The notes beneath the pieces are model-generated. The model was not told the origin of the DNA. It saw nothing but the letters and a program-made list of their open reading frames with translations, and did no database searches. DNA of 64,000 nucleotides from Pseudomonas benzenivorans (GTDB lineage: Bacteria > Pseudomonadota > Gammaproteobacteria > Pseudomonadales > Pseudomonadaceae): NCBI RefSeq assembly GCF_900100495.1, contig NZ_FNCT01000003.1, positions 230,295 to 294,294 of the forward strand, in the 5' to 3' direction. The position numbers and the translations under genes are program-made. Position 1 is the stretch's first letter. Every line of letters begins with the position of its first letter. Of this stretch, positions 1-7,067 are shown piece by piece.

Positions 1-832
1 GCATAGCTCAGCTGCCCGCCGGCGCCGATGCCTGGCCTGGCCGAAGTGGTGCCAGTGGCACCACTCTGCTGTCTGCCGACGCCGCTGCCTGGTCTGGTAG
101 AAGTGGTGCGGGCCGCACCACTCAGCTGCCTGTCGGCGCCGCTGCCCGGTCCTGGCTGGAGCTATGCGGGCTGCATAGCTCAGCTGCCCGCCGGCGCCGA
201 TGCCTGGCCTGGCCGAAGTGGTGCCAGTGGCACCACTCTGCTGTCTGCCGACGCCGCTGCCTGGTCTGGTAGAAGTGGTGCGGGCCGCACCACTCAGCTG
301 CCTGTCGGCGCCGCTGCCCGGTCCTGGCTGGAGCTATGCGGGCCGCATAGCTCAGCTGCCCGCCGGCGCTGCTGCCTGGTCTGGCCGAAGTGGTGCCAGT
401 GGCACCACTCTGCTGCCCGCCGGCGCCGCTGCCTGGTCTGGCCGAAGTGGTGCCAGTGGCACCACTCTGCTGTCTGCCGACGCCGCTGCCTGGTCTGGTC
501 GAAGTGGTGCGGGCCGCACCACTCAGCTGCCTGTCGGCGCCGCTGTCCGGTCCTGGTCGAAGTGGTTCCAGTGGAACCACCCAGCTGTCCGCCAGCGCCG
601 CTGCCCGGTCCTGGCTGGAGCTATGCGGGCCGCATAGCTCAGCTGCCCGCCGGCGCCGATGCCTGGTCTGGCCGAAGTGTTGCGGGCCGCAACACCAACT
701 GCCCGTCGGCGCCGCTGCCCGGTCCTGGTCGAAGTGGTTCCAGTGGAACCACCCAGCTGCCCGCCAGCGCCGCTGCCCGGTCCTGACCGGAGTGGTGCTC
801 GGGGCACCACCCAGCTGTCCGTTGTCTCCGCT
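1..832. repeat. Tandem array of 57/58-bp units, each with a 19-bp hairpin; putative ICE oriV
   Basis: Fourteen complete hairpins start at 46, 103, 161, 218, 275, 333, 390, 447, 504, 562, 620, 677, 734 and 792, so the period is 57 or 58 bp. The array is already running at base 1. Each unit has a GC-rich spacer containing CAGCTG and usually GGCGCC, then a perfect or near-perfect inverted repeat of 19 bp. Stems come in six versions, each self-complementary, for example GTGGTGCC/GGCACCAC at 46-64, GCTATGCGG/CCGCATAGC at 333-351 and GTGGTTCC/GGAACCAC at 562-580. From memory, the oriV described for the related element pKLC102 is also a run of 57-bp direct repeats, and replication genes lie alongside here. 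Origin function is inferred. Long open frames through the array are products of its periodicity. Confidence 0.85.
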
Positions 833-845
833 GGTTAGGACTTGG

Positions 846-1214
846 TCAGATATTGTGACGCGGGTCGGTATAGGCACCGCGAGACGCTAGACGCTTCCGT
901 GCCAATGCCACTTTCTTCGCCCGCTCGTATGCTTTGCCTCGTTTCATCAGCACATCCGGGAGTGAGCGGTGAAGTTGGATGGCGGCGGTATACAGCATCG
1001 CTGTCACAACCACCGCCACAACCGTGTTTGCCCAGAAGATTTGCAGGGGGTGGAATTCCGCGATCCCTGCAAAGCTTGCCACTACCACGAAGACGCATAT
1101 CAGGATCACTACCAAGACGAGGATCATCAGCGGTACCCCTAGCAGCAATCCACGCAGATCCACCATCATGCCCTTCAAGCCGGATCTGATCAGCTTGGCA
1201 CTATCGTTTTCCAT
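846..1214 (-). CDS. Small membrane protein of the ICE, function unknown
   Basis: This 122-residue protein begins MENDSAKLIRSG, and an AGGAG sits 7 bases before that ATG. An upstream in-frame ATG at 1238 has no better site. Two hydrophobic segments are visible, roughly residues 19-47 and 53-71, followed by a basic C-terminal tail rich in Lys and Arg (residues about 85-115). That suggests two inner-membrane helices with a positively charged cytoplasmic tail. It is the last gene of the leftward replication/partition train and lies between the STY4528-family gene and the hairpin array. I do not recognise the family. A role in anchoring or copy control would be speculation based on position only. 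Confidence 0.7.
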   Translation of the reverse strand: MENDSAKLIRSGLKGMMVDLRGLLLGVPLMILVLVVILICVFVVVASFAGIAEFHPLQIFWANTVVAVVVTAMLYTAAIQLHRSLPDVLMKRGKAYERAKKVALARKRLASRGAYTDPRHNI

Positions 1215-1254
1215 TCTGTTGCTCCTCTCCCATTGCATGATTGACTCTGGTCGT

Positions 1255-2586
1255 TCACGTCTGGCTTGTGCCGACCAGTCGCGGCCTCAGCAGGTGCTGC
1301 ATCGCATTGAGCTGCTCCCTGGCCGTTCGCACCGTGTCAGGTGTTCTGGCCGCAGCCGCAGCCGCAGCCGGTGCAGATGCCGTACCGCTCCGGGTTGGGG
1401 GATGTATTGGGGGGCCAGCAACCGCTACTGCTCCTAGTGTCGGGTCTGCTGGAGGTGGTGAGGTATCGGGTCGCCAGTCAACGTTGAACTCCCCACGAAT
1501 AGCCCGCTGAACACAACTGAGCAGGTAGCCCAATGGGTTGCGAACCCCGCCGGCGTCGCAGCGATGCAGCCACTGCTCGATGACCGCTGGTCGTAACTCG
1601 GTTGGCACCCGCTGCATGGCACTCACTGCCTTCAACTTCTGCTCCGATGGCAAGCGTTCCAGGCCAAGCAGCCATCGAGCCATGGCGTCTGGCTCTGCGC
1701 GCGGTACAGAGCTTTTACATACATCATGGTGTGTATTTGTATACGTACTATATGAGTTGGGAATCCGAACTAAGGCCGAACTCTGTGATTTCGGGCTGAT
1801 TTCGGATTCCGAACTGAGGGGCAGAGTGCCTTGATTCGCTGAGTTGTCACTGATTTCGGAATCCGAACTCAGTGCAGACGGGGTGATGTCCGGCTGAGTT
1901 CGGAATCCGAAATCAGGTGCCGGCAGCGCTGCCAGGTTGCTTTCGATTGCCCACTGCTGGTTGTTCAAACGGTCCTCAACCGTCTCCATGCGGGAGGGCA
2001 GGCGCCGGCCAACGTCGTGGTCGCTGGCGAATTCACGCCAGGTGATCTCGGCCACTTCACGGATCGCGCGGTTGGTGTGCTCCATGGATTGGCCGAGCAA
2101 CTGCATGTAGTCCCTATCGAACTCCAGCGCCTCGGCCGGGCTGACGGGTTCGTCGTGCAGCAGGTAAACATTGCCCTGGACCTGTCCGCTGAGGTCGTTG
2201 CGTACTCGACGGCCTAAACTGAGCCAGCGGGTCAGTCGGAGGACCGTCAGCGCCTTGGCGATGGTTTCCCGCGAGGCGGGTTTGCCCGGGTGCATGCCCA
2301 GGTAGGGGCGAAGCTGGTCGTAGGTCGGGAAGGCTGTGATGCCATCCTCATTGACTAGAAGACGGAATACTTGCCAGGCATTGCGCTCCAGAGGCGTCAA
2401 CCTGTCGTCCAGCAGCAAACGGCGGGGCACCGTCTCGTGAGGGTTCCCGCTGAAGATGATGCCGGAGTAAGAAGAGGGAGAGGTGGTACCGGATGCTGCC
2501 TGTTCCTTCTTTTGAAGCAAATGGGCCTCGAGGTGTCCTGTGGCCGAGTCCAGGAGCGTGGAAATCGGAAACCGAGAAAGCTTCAT
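1255..2586 (-). CDS. STY4528-family ICE/pathogenicity-island replication protein
   Basis: The 443-residue product matches the STY4528-type replication proteins of SPI-7/pKLC102-like islands. The N-terminal ~190 residues contain a winged-helix-like region (LTPLERNAWQVFRLL ... TYDQLRPYLG ... RETIAKALTVLRLTRWL). A middle segment (about residues 235-290) has low-complexity Ser/Asp/Glu motifs SDSEIS and SSESEIS, followed by IPNSYSTYTNTHH. A conserved helical region (ARWLLGLERLPSEQKLKAV) precedes an Ala/Pro-rich tail. The Ser/Asp/Glu and Tyr/Thr stretches are encoded by palindromic DNA repeats and by an AT-rich tract, described separately, so this part of the gene may itself be origin DNA. The start overlaps the preceding DUF2857 gene by ATGA, implying translational coupling. 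A role as replication initiator is inferred from family name and context. Confidence 0.75.
   Translation of the reverse strand: MKLSRFPISTLLDSATGHLEAHLLQKKEQAASGTTSPSSYSGIIFSGNPHETVPRRLLLDDRLTPLERNAWQVFRLLVNEDGITAFPTYDQLRPYLGMHPGKPASRETIAKALTVLRLTRWLSLGRRVRNDLSGQVQGNVYLLHDEPVSPAEALEFDRDYMQLLGQSMEHTNRAIREVAEITWREFASDHDVGRRLPSRMETVEDRLNNQQWAIESNLAALPAPDFGFRTQPDITPSALSSDSEISDNSANQGTLPLSSESEISPKSQSSALVRIPNSYSTYTNTHHDVCKSSVPRAEPDAMARWLLGLERLPSEQKLKAVSAMQRVPTELRPAVIEQWLHRCDAGGVRNPLGYLLSCVQRAIRGEFNVDWRPDTSPPPADPTLGAVAVAGPPIHPPTRSGTASAPAAAAAAARTPDTVRTAREQLNAMQHLLRPRLVGTSQT
1712..1756. other. AT-rich tract next to the iterons (candidate DNA-unwinding element)
   Basis: About 45 bp of markedly AT-rich sequence with TA-rich steps lies inside an otherwise GC-rich gene, directly beside the iteron group. 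It encodes the unusual IPNSYSTYTNTHH peptide. Iterons followed by an AT-rich tract is the lambda-origin arrangement. Unwinding function is inferred from composition and position only. Confidence 0.5.
1753..1916. repeat. Palindromic iterons inside the replication gene (candidate origin)
   Basis: Three 23-bp sites at 1796-1818, 1850-1872 and 1894-1916, plus a degenerate fourth at 1753-1774, share the 13-bp palindromic core TTCGGAWTCCGAA with matching arms (CTGA...TCAG). The third full site is close to the reverse complement of the second. Start-to-start spacing is 43, 54 and 44 bp, near whole helical turns. They are in frame within the STY4528-family coding sequence and give its SDSEIS/SSESEIS motifs. 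The arrangement resembles the iterons inside the phage lambda O gene. The sites are seen directly; binding by the encoded protein is inferred. Confidence 0.65.
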
Positions 2587-3287
2587 AGGTCGGGGTCACC
2601 TTCCGCCGAGGCCAATGCAAGCTGCTGCCGTTGCGCCTGGGAAGCGACCAAGTGAAGTTTTCTGGGCTTCCAGGAGTTCTCCTTGGATGGGGGGTAAAAA
2701 CCTTCGCTGATCCAGGTCTGGATACGGTTCCAGATGATGGCCAGGCTGAGGCTCGCGGCGCTGTCTTCGGCCTCCGATTCCTGGGGGCTGTTGAGTTCCT
2801 CGGCCACAATCATGGCGATGTCGAGCATGGCCTGGCTGTCCTCGATCTCGACCTGGTGCTCTTTCATCAGGTGGGTCCATCGGTACCAGAGCAGGGCATC
2901 CTGCTCTTCGCTGAATTCCCGCCAGCGACCGCGACGAACGCGGACACCCATCATGAGGCGCTGCAGCGCTACATCCTGTGGAGACAGGCCGAAGAACTGT
3001 TGCAGCATGGTCGTAGTGGCGCCCAGCCGGAGCGCGCGCTCAATCATGCGCAACTCTTCGTCTGAGCGTTCGGCGCCGGTGAGCAGCTTCTTCACCATCT
3101 CCGTGTCGATGGTGACGTGGCACCAAGACACAGGGGTGTTGAGCAGGAGGCTCAACACCGTGGGTTGTTGGAGCTGGGCCAGAATCTCTGGCTCCAACCC
3201 CATCTCGATGCACCGCCTGAGCTGGCCGTTGCGCATGTGATTGAGCACCTGCGACAGGATGGCCTCGTTGATCGGTGATTTGGACAT
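2583..3287 (-). CDS. DUF2857 / STY4526-family ICE protein
   Basis: The 234-residue protein starts MSKSPINEAILSQVLNHMRNGQ, with GGAGGG seven bases before the ATG. It has the features of DUF2857: helical N-terminal half, then FFGLSPQDVALQRLMMGV and RRGRWREFSEEQDALLWYRW (about residues 98-138). Relatives are annotated as STY4526/YPO1902-type island replication proteins. It resembles a DNA-binding regulator in overall character, but I see no diagnostic catalytic residues. It sits between parB and the STY4528-type gene, with a 28-bp gap upstream and an ATGA overlap downstream, so it is part of one leftward operon. Function in replication or its control is inferred from consistent pairing of these two families. 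Confidence 0.7.
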   Translation of the reverse strand: MSKSPINEAILSQVLNHMRNGQLRRCIEMGLEPEILAQLQQPTVLSLLLNTPVSWCHVTIDTEMVKKLLTGAERSDEELRMIERALRLGATTTMLQQFFGLSPQDVALQRLMMGVRVRRGRWREFSEEQDALLWYRWTHLMKEHQVEIEDSQAMLDIAMIVAEELNSPQESEAEDSAASLSLAIIWNRIQTWISEGFYPPSKENSWKPRKLHLVASQAQRQQLALASAEGDPDL

Positions 3288-3315
3288 TGCGATTCCCTCC
3301 TGCGATTGTCCGTAC

Positions 3316-5100
3316 TCAGCTGTCGGTTGCTGGTGTTGTGCCGTTGAAGGCCTGGATTTCCAGGTCGATCAGGCGACGAGCGAGGCGGACGATGCGAAAG
3401 AGCTTCACCAGGGCACCGTCGCTCAGCCGACCGGAGTCGTCAGGGTTCTGGTTCTTGGCAAAGGGCTGGCCCAGCAGGATCTGGCCGAGGCCTGCAGCGA
3501 ACTCGAACTCGCCCAGCGCGTCCTTCTGTTCGGGGTGCTCCTCGAGCATCTTCAGGGCGATGCTCATCGAGCCACTGAGGGACTGCAGCAGCGTCAGGGT
3601 GTGTTGTGCTGTCGCAGTGATTTCGACGTCGTCGGCCGGATGGCGATAGCGGAAGCCGATTCCACCCTCTACGTCCACGAAATCGCCCAGGGCGTTCACC
3701 GAACTGGCGATCTCACGGGCCAGCTCGGCAATGTGCTGACGCAGGACGCCTGGCGTGTCGATGTTGCGTTCGATGTACCAGAGGTCTGAAATGGGGTGCA
3801 GGCCTCCGGCCTGCACTGGGATGGACACCAGGGCGTTCGCATTGAAGTCCGGCAGCGTCTCGCCATCCAGTGCAGCCAGCTTCTGCTTCATCTGCAGGAC
3901 GCGCGGCGAGGTCGAAACCGGGCTGGCCACATGGCCATCGAGCCGAGCTTGACGCTCCTCCTGGTTCATCTGCTCCACGGGCGGAGGCGTGACTTTCTGC
4001 TGTTGGCGAGCCGGGGCCTCCTTGGGCGGCGGAGGTGCAGCGCTCCCATCCGGGCTGTAGGTGCCGGGTGGCTCGGACTGCAGACCATTGCCTGGGGCGT
4101 TCTGCGGCAGCTCTGCTGTGCTCGGCGCCGGTGTTGCAAGCGGTTGCTGGGGGGCTGCTTCCGGCAGTTGGGAAGGGGGTAGCGTCTGGGGCAGGCTCAC
4201 CACTGGGGTAGAGCGTCGAAGCTGATCCTGGTTCTGAGTGATATCCAGGAGAATGGCCTCATAGCCCATGCCCAGCGGTGTCTTCAACTGGGCGATCAGC
4301 TCGTCCTGGAAACGCTGGAACAGGAACTCCTCCGCGTCACCCTCGAACTGGGCCAGGACATCCTGGAACAGCATCTCGAAGTCGACATTTTCGTCCTTGT
4401 TGTGACGCTCCCAGCACTGCGATGCGGTCTTGCGTAGCGATAGCAGCTTGCTGATGCGGTCTACTCCTAGTCCCGAGTAGAGAACCCCTGGGATAGCCGG
4501 TAGCAGATATCGAATGGTGTCCTGCATCCGGCTGATGTGGGGCTGGGAGACCGGATAACCATCGGAGCTCAGCCGGCGGGCTAATTCACTTTGGGAAATG
4601 GGTGTGCCTGTCTCTTCCTCGTACAGGGCTTTAGCTTTGTTGATCCCAACGGCCCGCTCGATGAACATGAGCTGGCCCTGCAGATCGTTTTCCGCCAAGT
4701 GGCCGGTCAGCGCGATGATTTCGCCGCGGGCCTGGTCCCAGGGGCGGAACAGGCAGTTGAAGCGGAAGTACTTCTCGTCGCCGGTCTCTCGGTAGAGTTC
4801 GTTGAGGATGGCCAGCCGCGTGTTGCCGCCGTTGCGGATGCGGTACTTATCTTCCCCGGGGCGGCGGGTGACTGGTGGCGGGGCGTCCAGGCCGCGTTGC
4901 CGGATCGACTCCTTTATTTCCGCATACTTCGGGTTGCGGGTGGTCCTGGGGTTCGAGTCGTAGGGAAGGACATCGTCCAGGGTCAGCACCATCGCGGTGT
5001 CGGCGATCGGATCGCTGAAACGCTGGGCCGCGGGAGACAACGGCTGAAAGCCGGGCTGCAGAAGTTTGTCCTTCAGGGAGGCTACGGTGGGCTTTGTCAT
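3316..5100 (-). CDS. parB: PFGI-1-class ICE ParB-family protein
   Basis: This 594-residue protein has a ParB N-terminal nuclease-like domain at about residues 35-150, with VLPYDSNPRTTRNPKYAEIKESI and YRIRNGGNTRLAIL, equivalent to the ParB box regions. An HTH-type region follows (PISQSELARRLSSDGYPVSQPHISRM, about 165-195). The middle (about 310-390) is Pro/Gln/Ala-rich and probably disordered. The C-terminal third is a separate helical domain. Length and layout match the ICE ParB class named after PFGI-1 rather than chromosomal ParB of about 290 residues. The cognate ATPase is the Soj-like gene at the element's end, five genes upstream. Its start overlaps the Arc-type gene by ATGA. Role: partition or element maintenance, inferred from family. 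Confidence 0.85.
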   Translation of the reverse strand: MTKPTVASLKDKLLQPGFQPLSPAAQRFSDPIADTAMVLTLDDVLPYDSNPRTTRNPKYAEIKESIRQRGLDAPPPVTRRPGEDKYRIRNGGNTRLAILNELYRETGDEKYFRFNCLFRPWDQARGEIIALTGHLAENDLQGQLMFIERAVGINKAKALYEEETGTPISQSELARRLSSDGYPVSQPHISRMQDTIRYLLPAIPGVLYSGLGVDRISKLLSLRKTASQCWERHNKDENVDFEMLFQDVLAQFEGDAEEFLFQRFQDELIAQLKTPLGMGYEAILLDITQNQDQLRRSTPVVSLPQTLPPSQLPEAAPQQPLATPAPSTAELPQNAPGNGLQSEPPGTYSPDGSAAPPPPKEAPARQQQKVTPPPVEQMNQEERQARLDGHVASPVSTSPRVLQMKQKLAALDGETLPDFNANALVSIPVQAGGLHPISDLWYIERNIDTPGVLRQHIAELAREIASSVNALGDFVDVEGGIGFRYRHPADDVEITATAQHTLTLLQSLSGSMSIALKMLEEHPEQKDALGEFEFAAGLGQILLGQPFAKNQNPDDSGRLSDGALVKLFRIVRLARRLIDLEIQAFNGTTPATDS

Positions 5101-5339
5101 GTTCTGGACTCCAGAGCTTCATCCGTCGTTGTCTTCGAGCCGGACAGCAGCCTGTCGATGACCTGGTGCGCGCGCTCCAACTCGGCCTCGAGCTCGGTAG
5201 CCCGCTCGAGGCGATGAACGATCTCGGCGTTCATTGAGCGTGAGTTGCCGCGGGCTTTGATGGCTATCCGGTCGCGCATGCCGACGGGCAGGCGGACGAC
5301 GAACTTCTCTTCTTCTTTGCGTTGCGGCTTGTTGGCCAT
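5097..5339 (-). CDS. Arc-family ribbon-helix-helix DNA-binding protein
   Basis: The 80-residue protein starts MANKPQRKEEEKFVVRLP; an in-frame start four codons earlier is possible. The strand FVVRLPVGMRDRIAIKA followed by NSRSMNAEIVHRLERA is the Arc/MetJ ribbon-helix-helix pattern: a DNA-contacting beta strand, helix, turn and helix. A coiled-coil-like tail (ATELEAELERAHQVIDRLL) could extend the dimer. Such proteins are small dimeric repressors. It sits directly upstream of parB, overlapping its start by 4 bp, so an autoregulator of the partition genes is the obvious guess. No operator is proven. I did not find a clear inverted repeat in the 30-bp gap upstream. Confidence 0.8.
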   Translation of the reverse strand: MANKPQRKEEEKFVVRLPVGMRDRIAIKARGNSRSMNAEIVHRLERATELEAELERAHQVIDRLLSGSKTTTDEALESRT

Positions 5340-5369
5340 GGCAATCTCCAAAATTCGGTCGGCTTCGAT

Positions 5370-6371
5370 TCAGCGGCGCTTCAGCTGGTCGCGAAGCTGG
5401 GTCGGTACGCGGCGGATCACCAAGGTGTCGTGGCTCTCGTCGTACTCGATCGCGGATCCGAGTAGGTGCGATTCGAAGCTGATCGACAGCCCTTCGGCGC
5501 GGCCGGTGAATCGGCGGAATTGGTTGAGGGTGCGCTTGTCCAGGGGGATCTCGGGCGACAGCCCGTAGTCCTTGTTGCGGATGTGTTCGTAGAAGGCGCG
5601 CGGCTGCTCTTCATCAAGCAGTTGCGAGAGTTCCTCCAGGGCGATGGGCTCGCCGACCTTTGCCTGAGTGGTGGCGTAGTCGACCAGGGCATCGGTCTTT
5701 ACGCGGGCCTGCTCTTCGGCCAGGTCCTCGCTCTCAACGAAGTCACTGAAGGCCTTGAGCAGGGTGCGCGTCTCGCCTGGGGCGTCCACGCCCTCCAGGT
5801 AGCCGATGAAGTCGCGGAAATAGTCCGAGGCCTTCCTCCCGTTCCTGCCCTTGATGAAGGAGATGTACTGCCTGGATTGACCGTTGGAGCGCCACTCGCT
5901 GAGGTTGATCCGAGCGGCCAGGTGAAGTTGGCTTAGGTCCAGATGCTGGATGGGGGCGATGTCCAGCTCTGCAGAAACCGCCACACCTTCGCTATGGTGG
6001 AGCAGGGCGATTACCAGGTAGTCGGTCAGGCCCTGAAGGTAGTGGGCGAACAGCACGTGGCCGCCGGTGGAGAGGCTGGACTCTTCCATCAGCTTCTGCA
6101 GATGCTCGATAGCCTGACGGCTGAAGGCAGTGAAATCCCGCTCGCCGTCGAGGTAGGCCTTCAGCCAGCCGCTGAACGGGTAAGCACCGGATGTTTCATA
6201 AAACAGGCCCCAGGCCTTGCCCTGCTTGGCGTTATAGCTCTCATTGAGATCTACCAGCAGGTTCTCCATGACCTGCGAGGTGCTCAGTTCATTATCGCGG
6301 GTGTGCAGCACGGCGGGGCTGCCGTCGGGCTTCTTGTCGATCAGGTGGACAATGCAATGGCGGATACTCAT
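5370..6371 (-). CDS. YejK/NdpA-type nucleoid-associated protein
   Basis: The 333-residue protein starts [29 protein letters not shown] and has near-standard YejK length (about 335). Family marks include [58 protein letters not shown] and [18 protein letters not shown] near the C-terminus. YejK proteins are abundant nucleoid-associated proteins of unclear mechanism. ICE-borne copies are common in the pKLC102 family. An ICE copy could modulate silencing or element topology, which is inference. The start overlaps the stop of the 173-residue protein upstream by 4 bp (6368-6371), so the two are translationally coupled. Confidence 0.85.
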   Translation of the reverse strand: MSIRHCIVHLIDKKPDGSPAVLHTRDNELSTSQVMENLLVDLNESYNAKQGKAWGLFYETSGAYPFSGWLKAYLDGERDFTAFSRQAIEHLQKLMEESSLSTGGHVLFAHYLQGLTDYLVIALLHHSEGVAVSAELDIAPIQHLDLSQLHLAARINLSEWRSNGQSRQYISFIKGRNGRKASDYFRDFIGYLEGVDAPGETRTLLKAFSDFVESEDLAEEQARVKTDALVDYATTQAKVGEPIALEELSQLLDEEQPRAFYEHIRNKDYGLSPEIPLDKRTLNQFRRFTGRAEGLSISFESHLLGSAIEYDESHDTLVIRRVPTQLRDQLKRR

Positions 6372-6889
6372 ACCGTCCGCTCCTTGTCCTCCAGGCCGTT
6401 GCCGACCTGGATAGCGATGATCTCGGGTTCATGGCCAGGGAACTTCGTGCCCAAGTCCGTCAGGAACTCGCGGGTTGCCTCGCGGGAGCCAGGAATGCGG
6501 AACACCACGGTGCAGTGCTGCACCTCTGACTGGGTGTCGAGGTAGGGGAGAACAGAAACCTTCAAGGCACGATCCAGCAGGTGGCGCGGCACCCAGATCG
6601 ACCAGAAGTAACTCGAAAGGAGAGCACCAGGGCAAAGCAGATTGACCGACACCGTTCCACTGGCGGTTGGAGACAGCTCGACGTAGCCGAGCTCCTGCAG
6701 TTCGGTCAGGTCGGCTTGCATGCTGGCCGGTACTACGGTGCTGTCGTCACGGGCTAGCCGGCTGATCACCTGTGCGATCGCATCGAGCTCGAAGGCATTC
6801 ACACCGACGCGGTGGGCATGGGCAACCGCCGAGGTGTCGAAAGGGACGCTGGCCGGGATTGAGGGGAAGAGGGCTGCGCTACTGTGCAT
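6368..6889 (-). CDS. Conserved ICE hypothetical protein (173 aa)
   Basis: I place the start at [18 protein letters not shown]. The longer frame upstream overlaps the zinc-ribbon gene further and has a non-protein-like Ser/Arg composition. There is a helical N-terminal half ([25 protein letters not shown]) and a C-terminal beta-rich segment ([21 protein letters not shown]). I do not recognise a named domain. It overlaps the zinc-ribbon gene by 11 bp and the YejK-like gene by 4 bp, so it belongs to the same operon. Function unknown. Confidence 0.65.
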   Translation of the reverse strand: MHSSAALFPSIPASVPFDTSAVAHAHRVGVNAFELDAIAQVISRLARDDSTVVPASMQADLTELQELGYVELSPTASGTVSVNLLCPGALLSSYFWSIWVPRHLLDRALKVSVLPYLDTQSEVQHCTVVFRIPGSREATREFLTDLGTKFPGHEPEIIAIQVGNGLEDKERTV

Positions 6890-7067
6890 GACCGACCTCC
6901 TGCAACTGCTCGAGGTCGTAGCTTCCGCAGATCGGGCAGACCAGCACCTCGATCTCACCTTCCGGTGTGTTCTCGGCAGGAATGCACTGGCGAACTCGAT
7001 CGTGAGGATGGTGGGCGTCGCAATTACGGCAATGGTGCGTCAACGGTGTTATGGCGGCGGTGGTCAT
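6879..7067 (-). CDS. Small zinc-ribbon protein of the ICE
   Basis: This 62-residue protein starts MTTAAITPLTHHCRNC, with its ATG overlapping the dnaB stop as ATGA. Two CxxC knuckles are clear: HCRNCDAHH near the N-terminus and VCPICGSYDLEQL about 30 residues later, so one structural zinc is likely. Between them is an acidic stretch (PAENTPEGEIEV). The position directly behind the replicative helicase suggests a nucleic-acid or protein-contact role, but this is inference. It is short, and function is unknown. Confidence 0.65.
   Translation of the reverse strand: MTTAAITPLTHHCRNCDAHHPHDRVRQCIPAENTPEGEIEVLVCPICGSYDLEQLQEVGHAQ

Noticed and set aside
1..832. CRISPR array
   Set aside because: The inter-hairpin stretches are nearly the same as each other, not unique spacers, the unit is palindromic, and no cas genes are nearby.
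28..890. Long open frames on both strands (up to 252 codons) through the first 0.9 kb
   Set aside because: They follow the 57/58-bp periodic DNA, exist in several frames at once, and have repetitive Pro/Leu/Arg composition with no domain.
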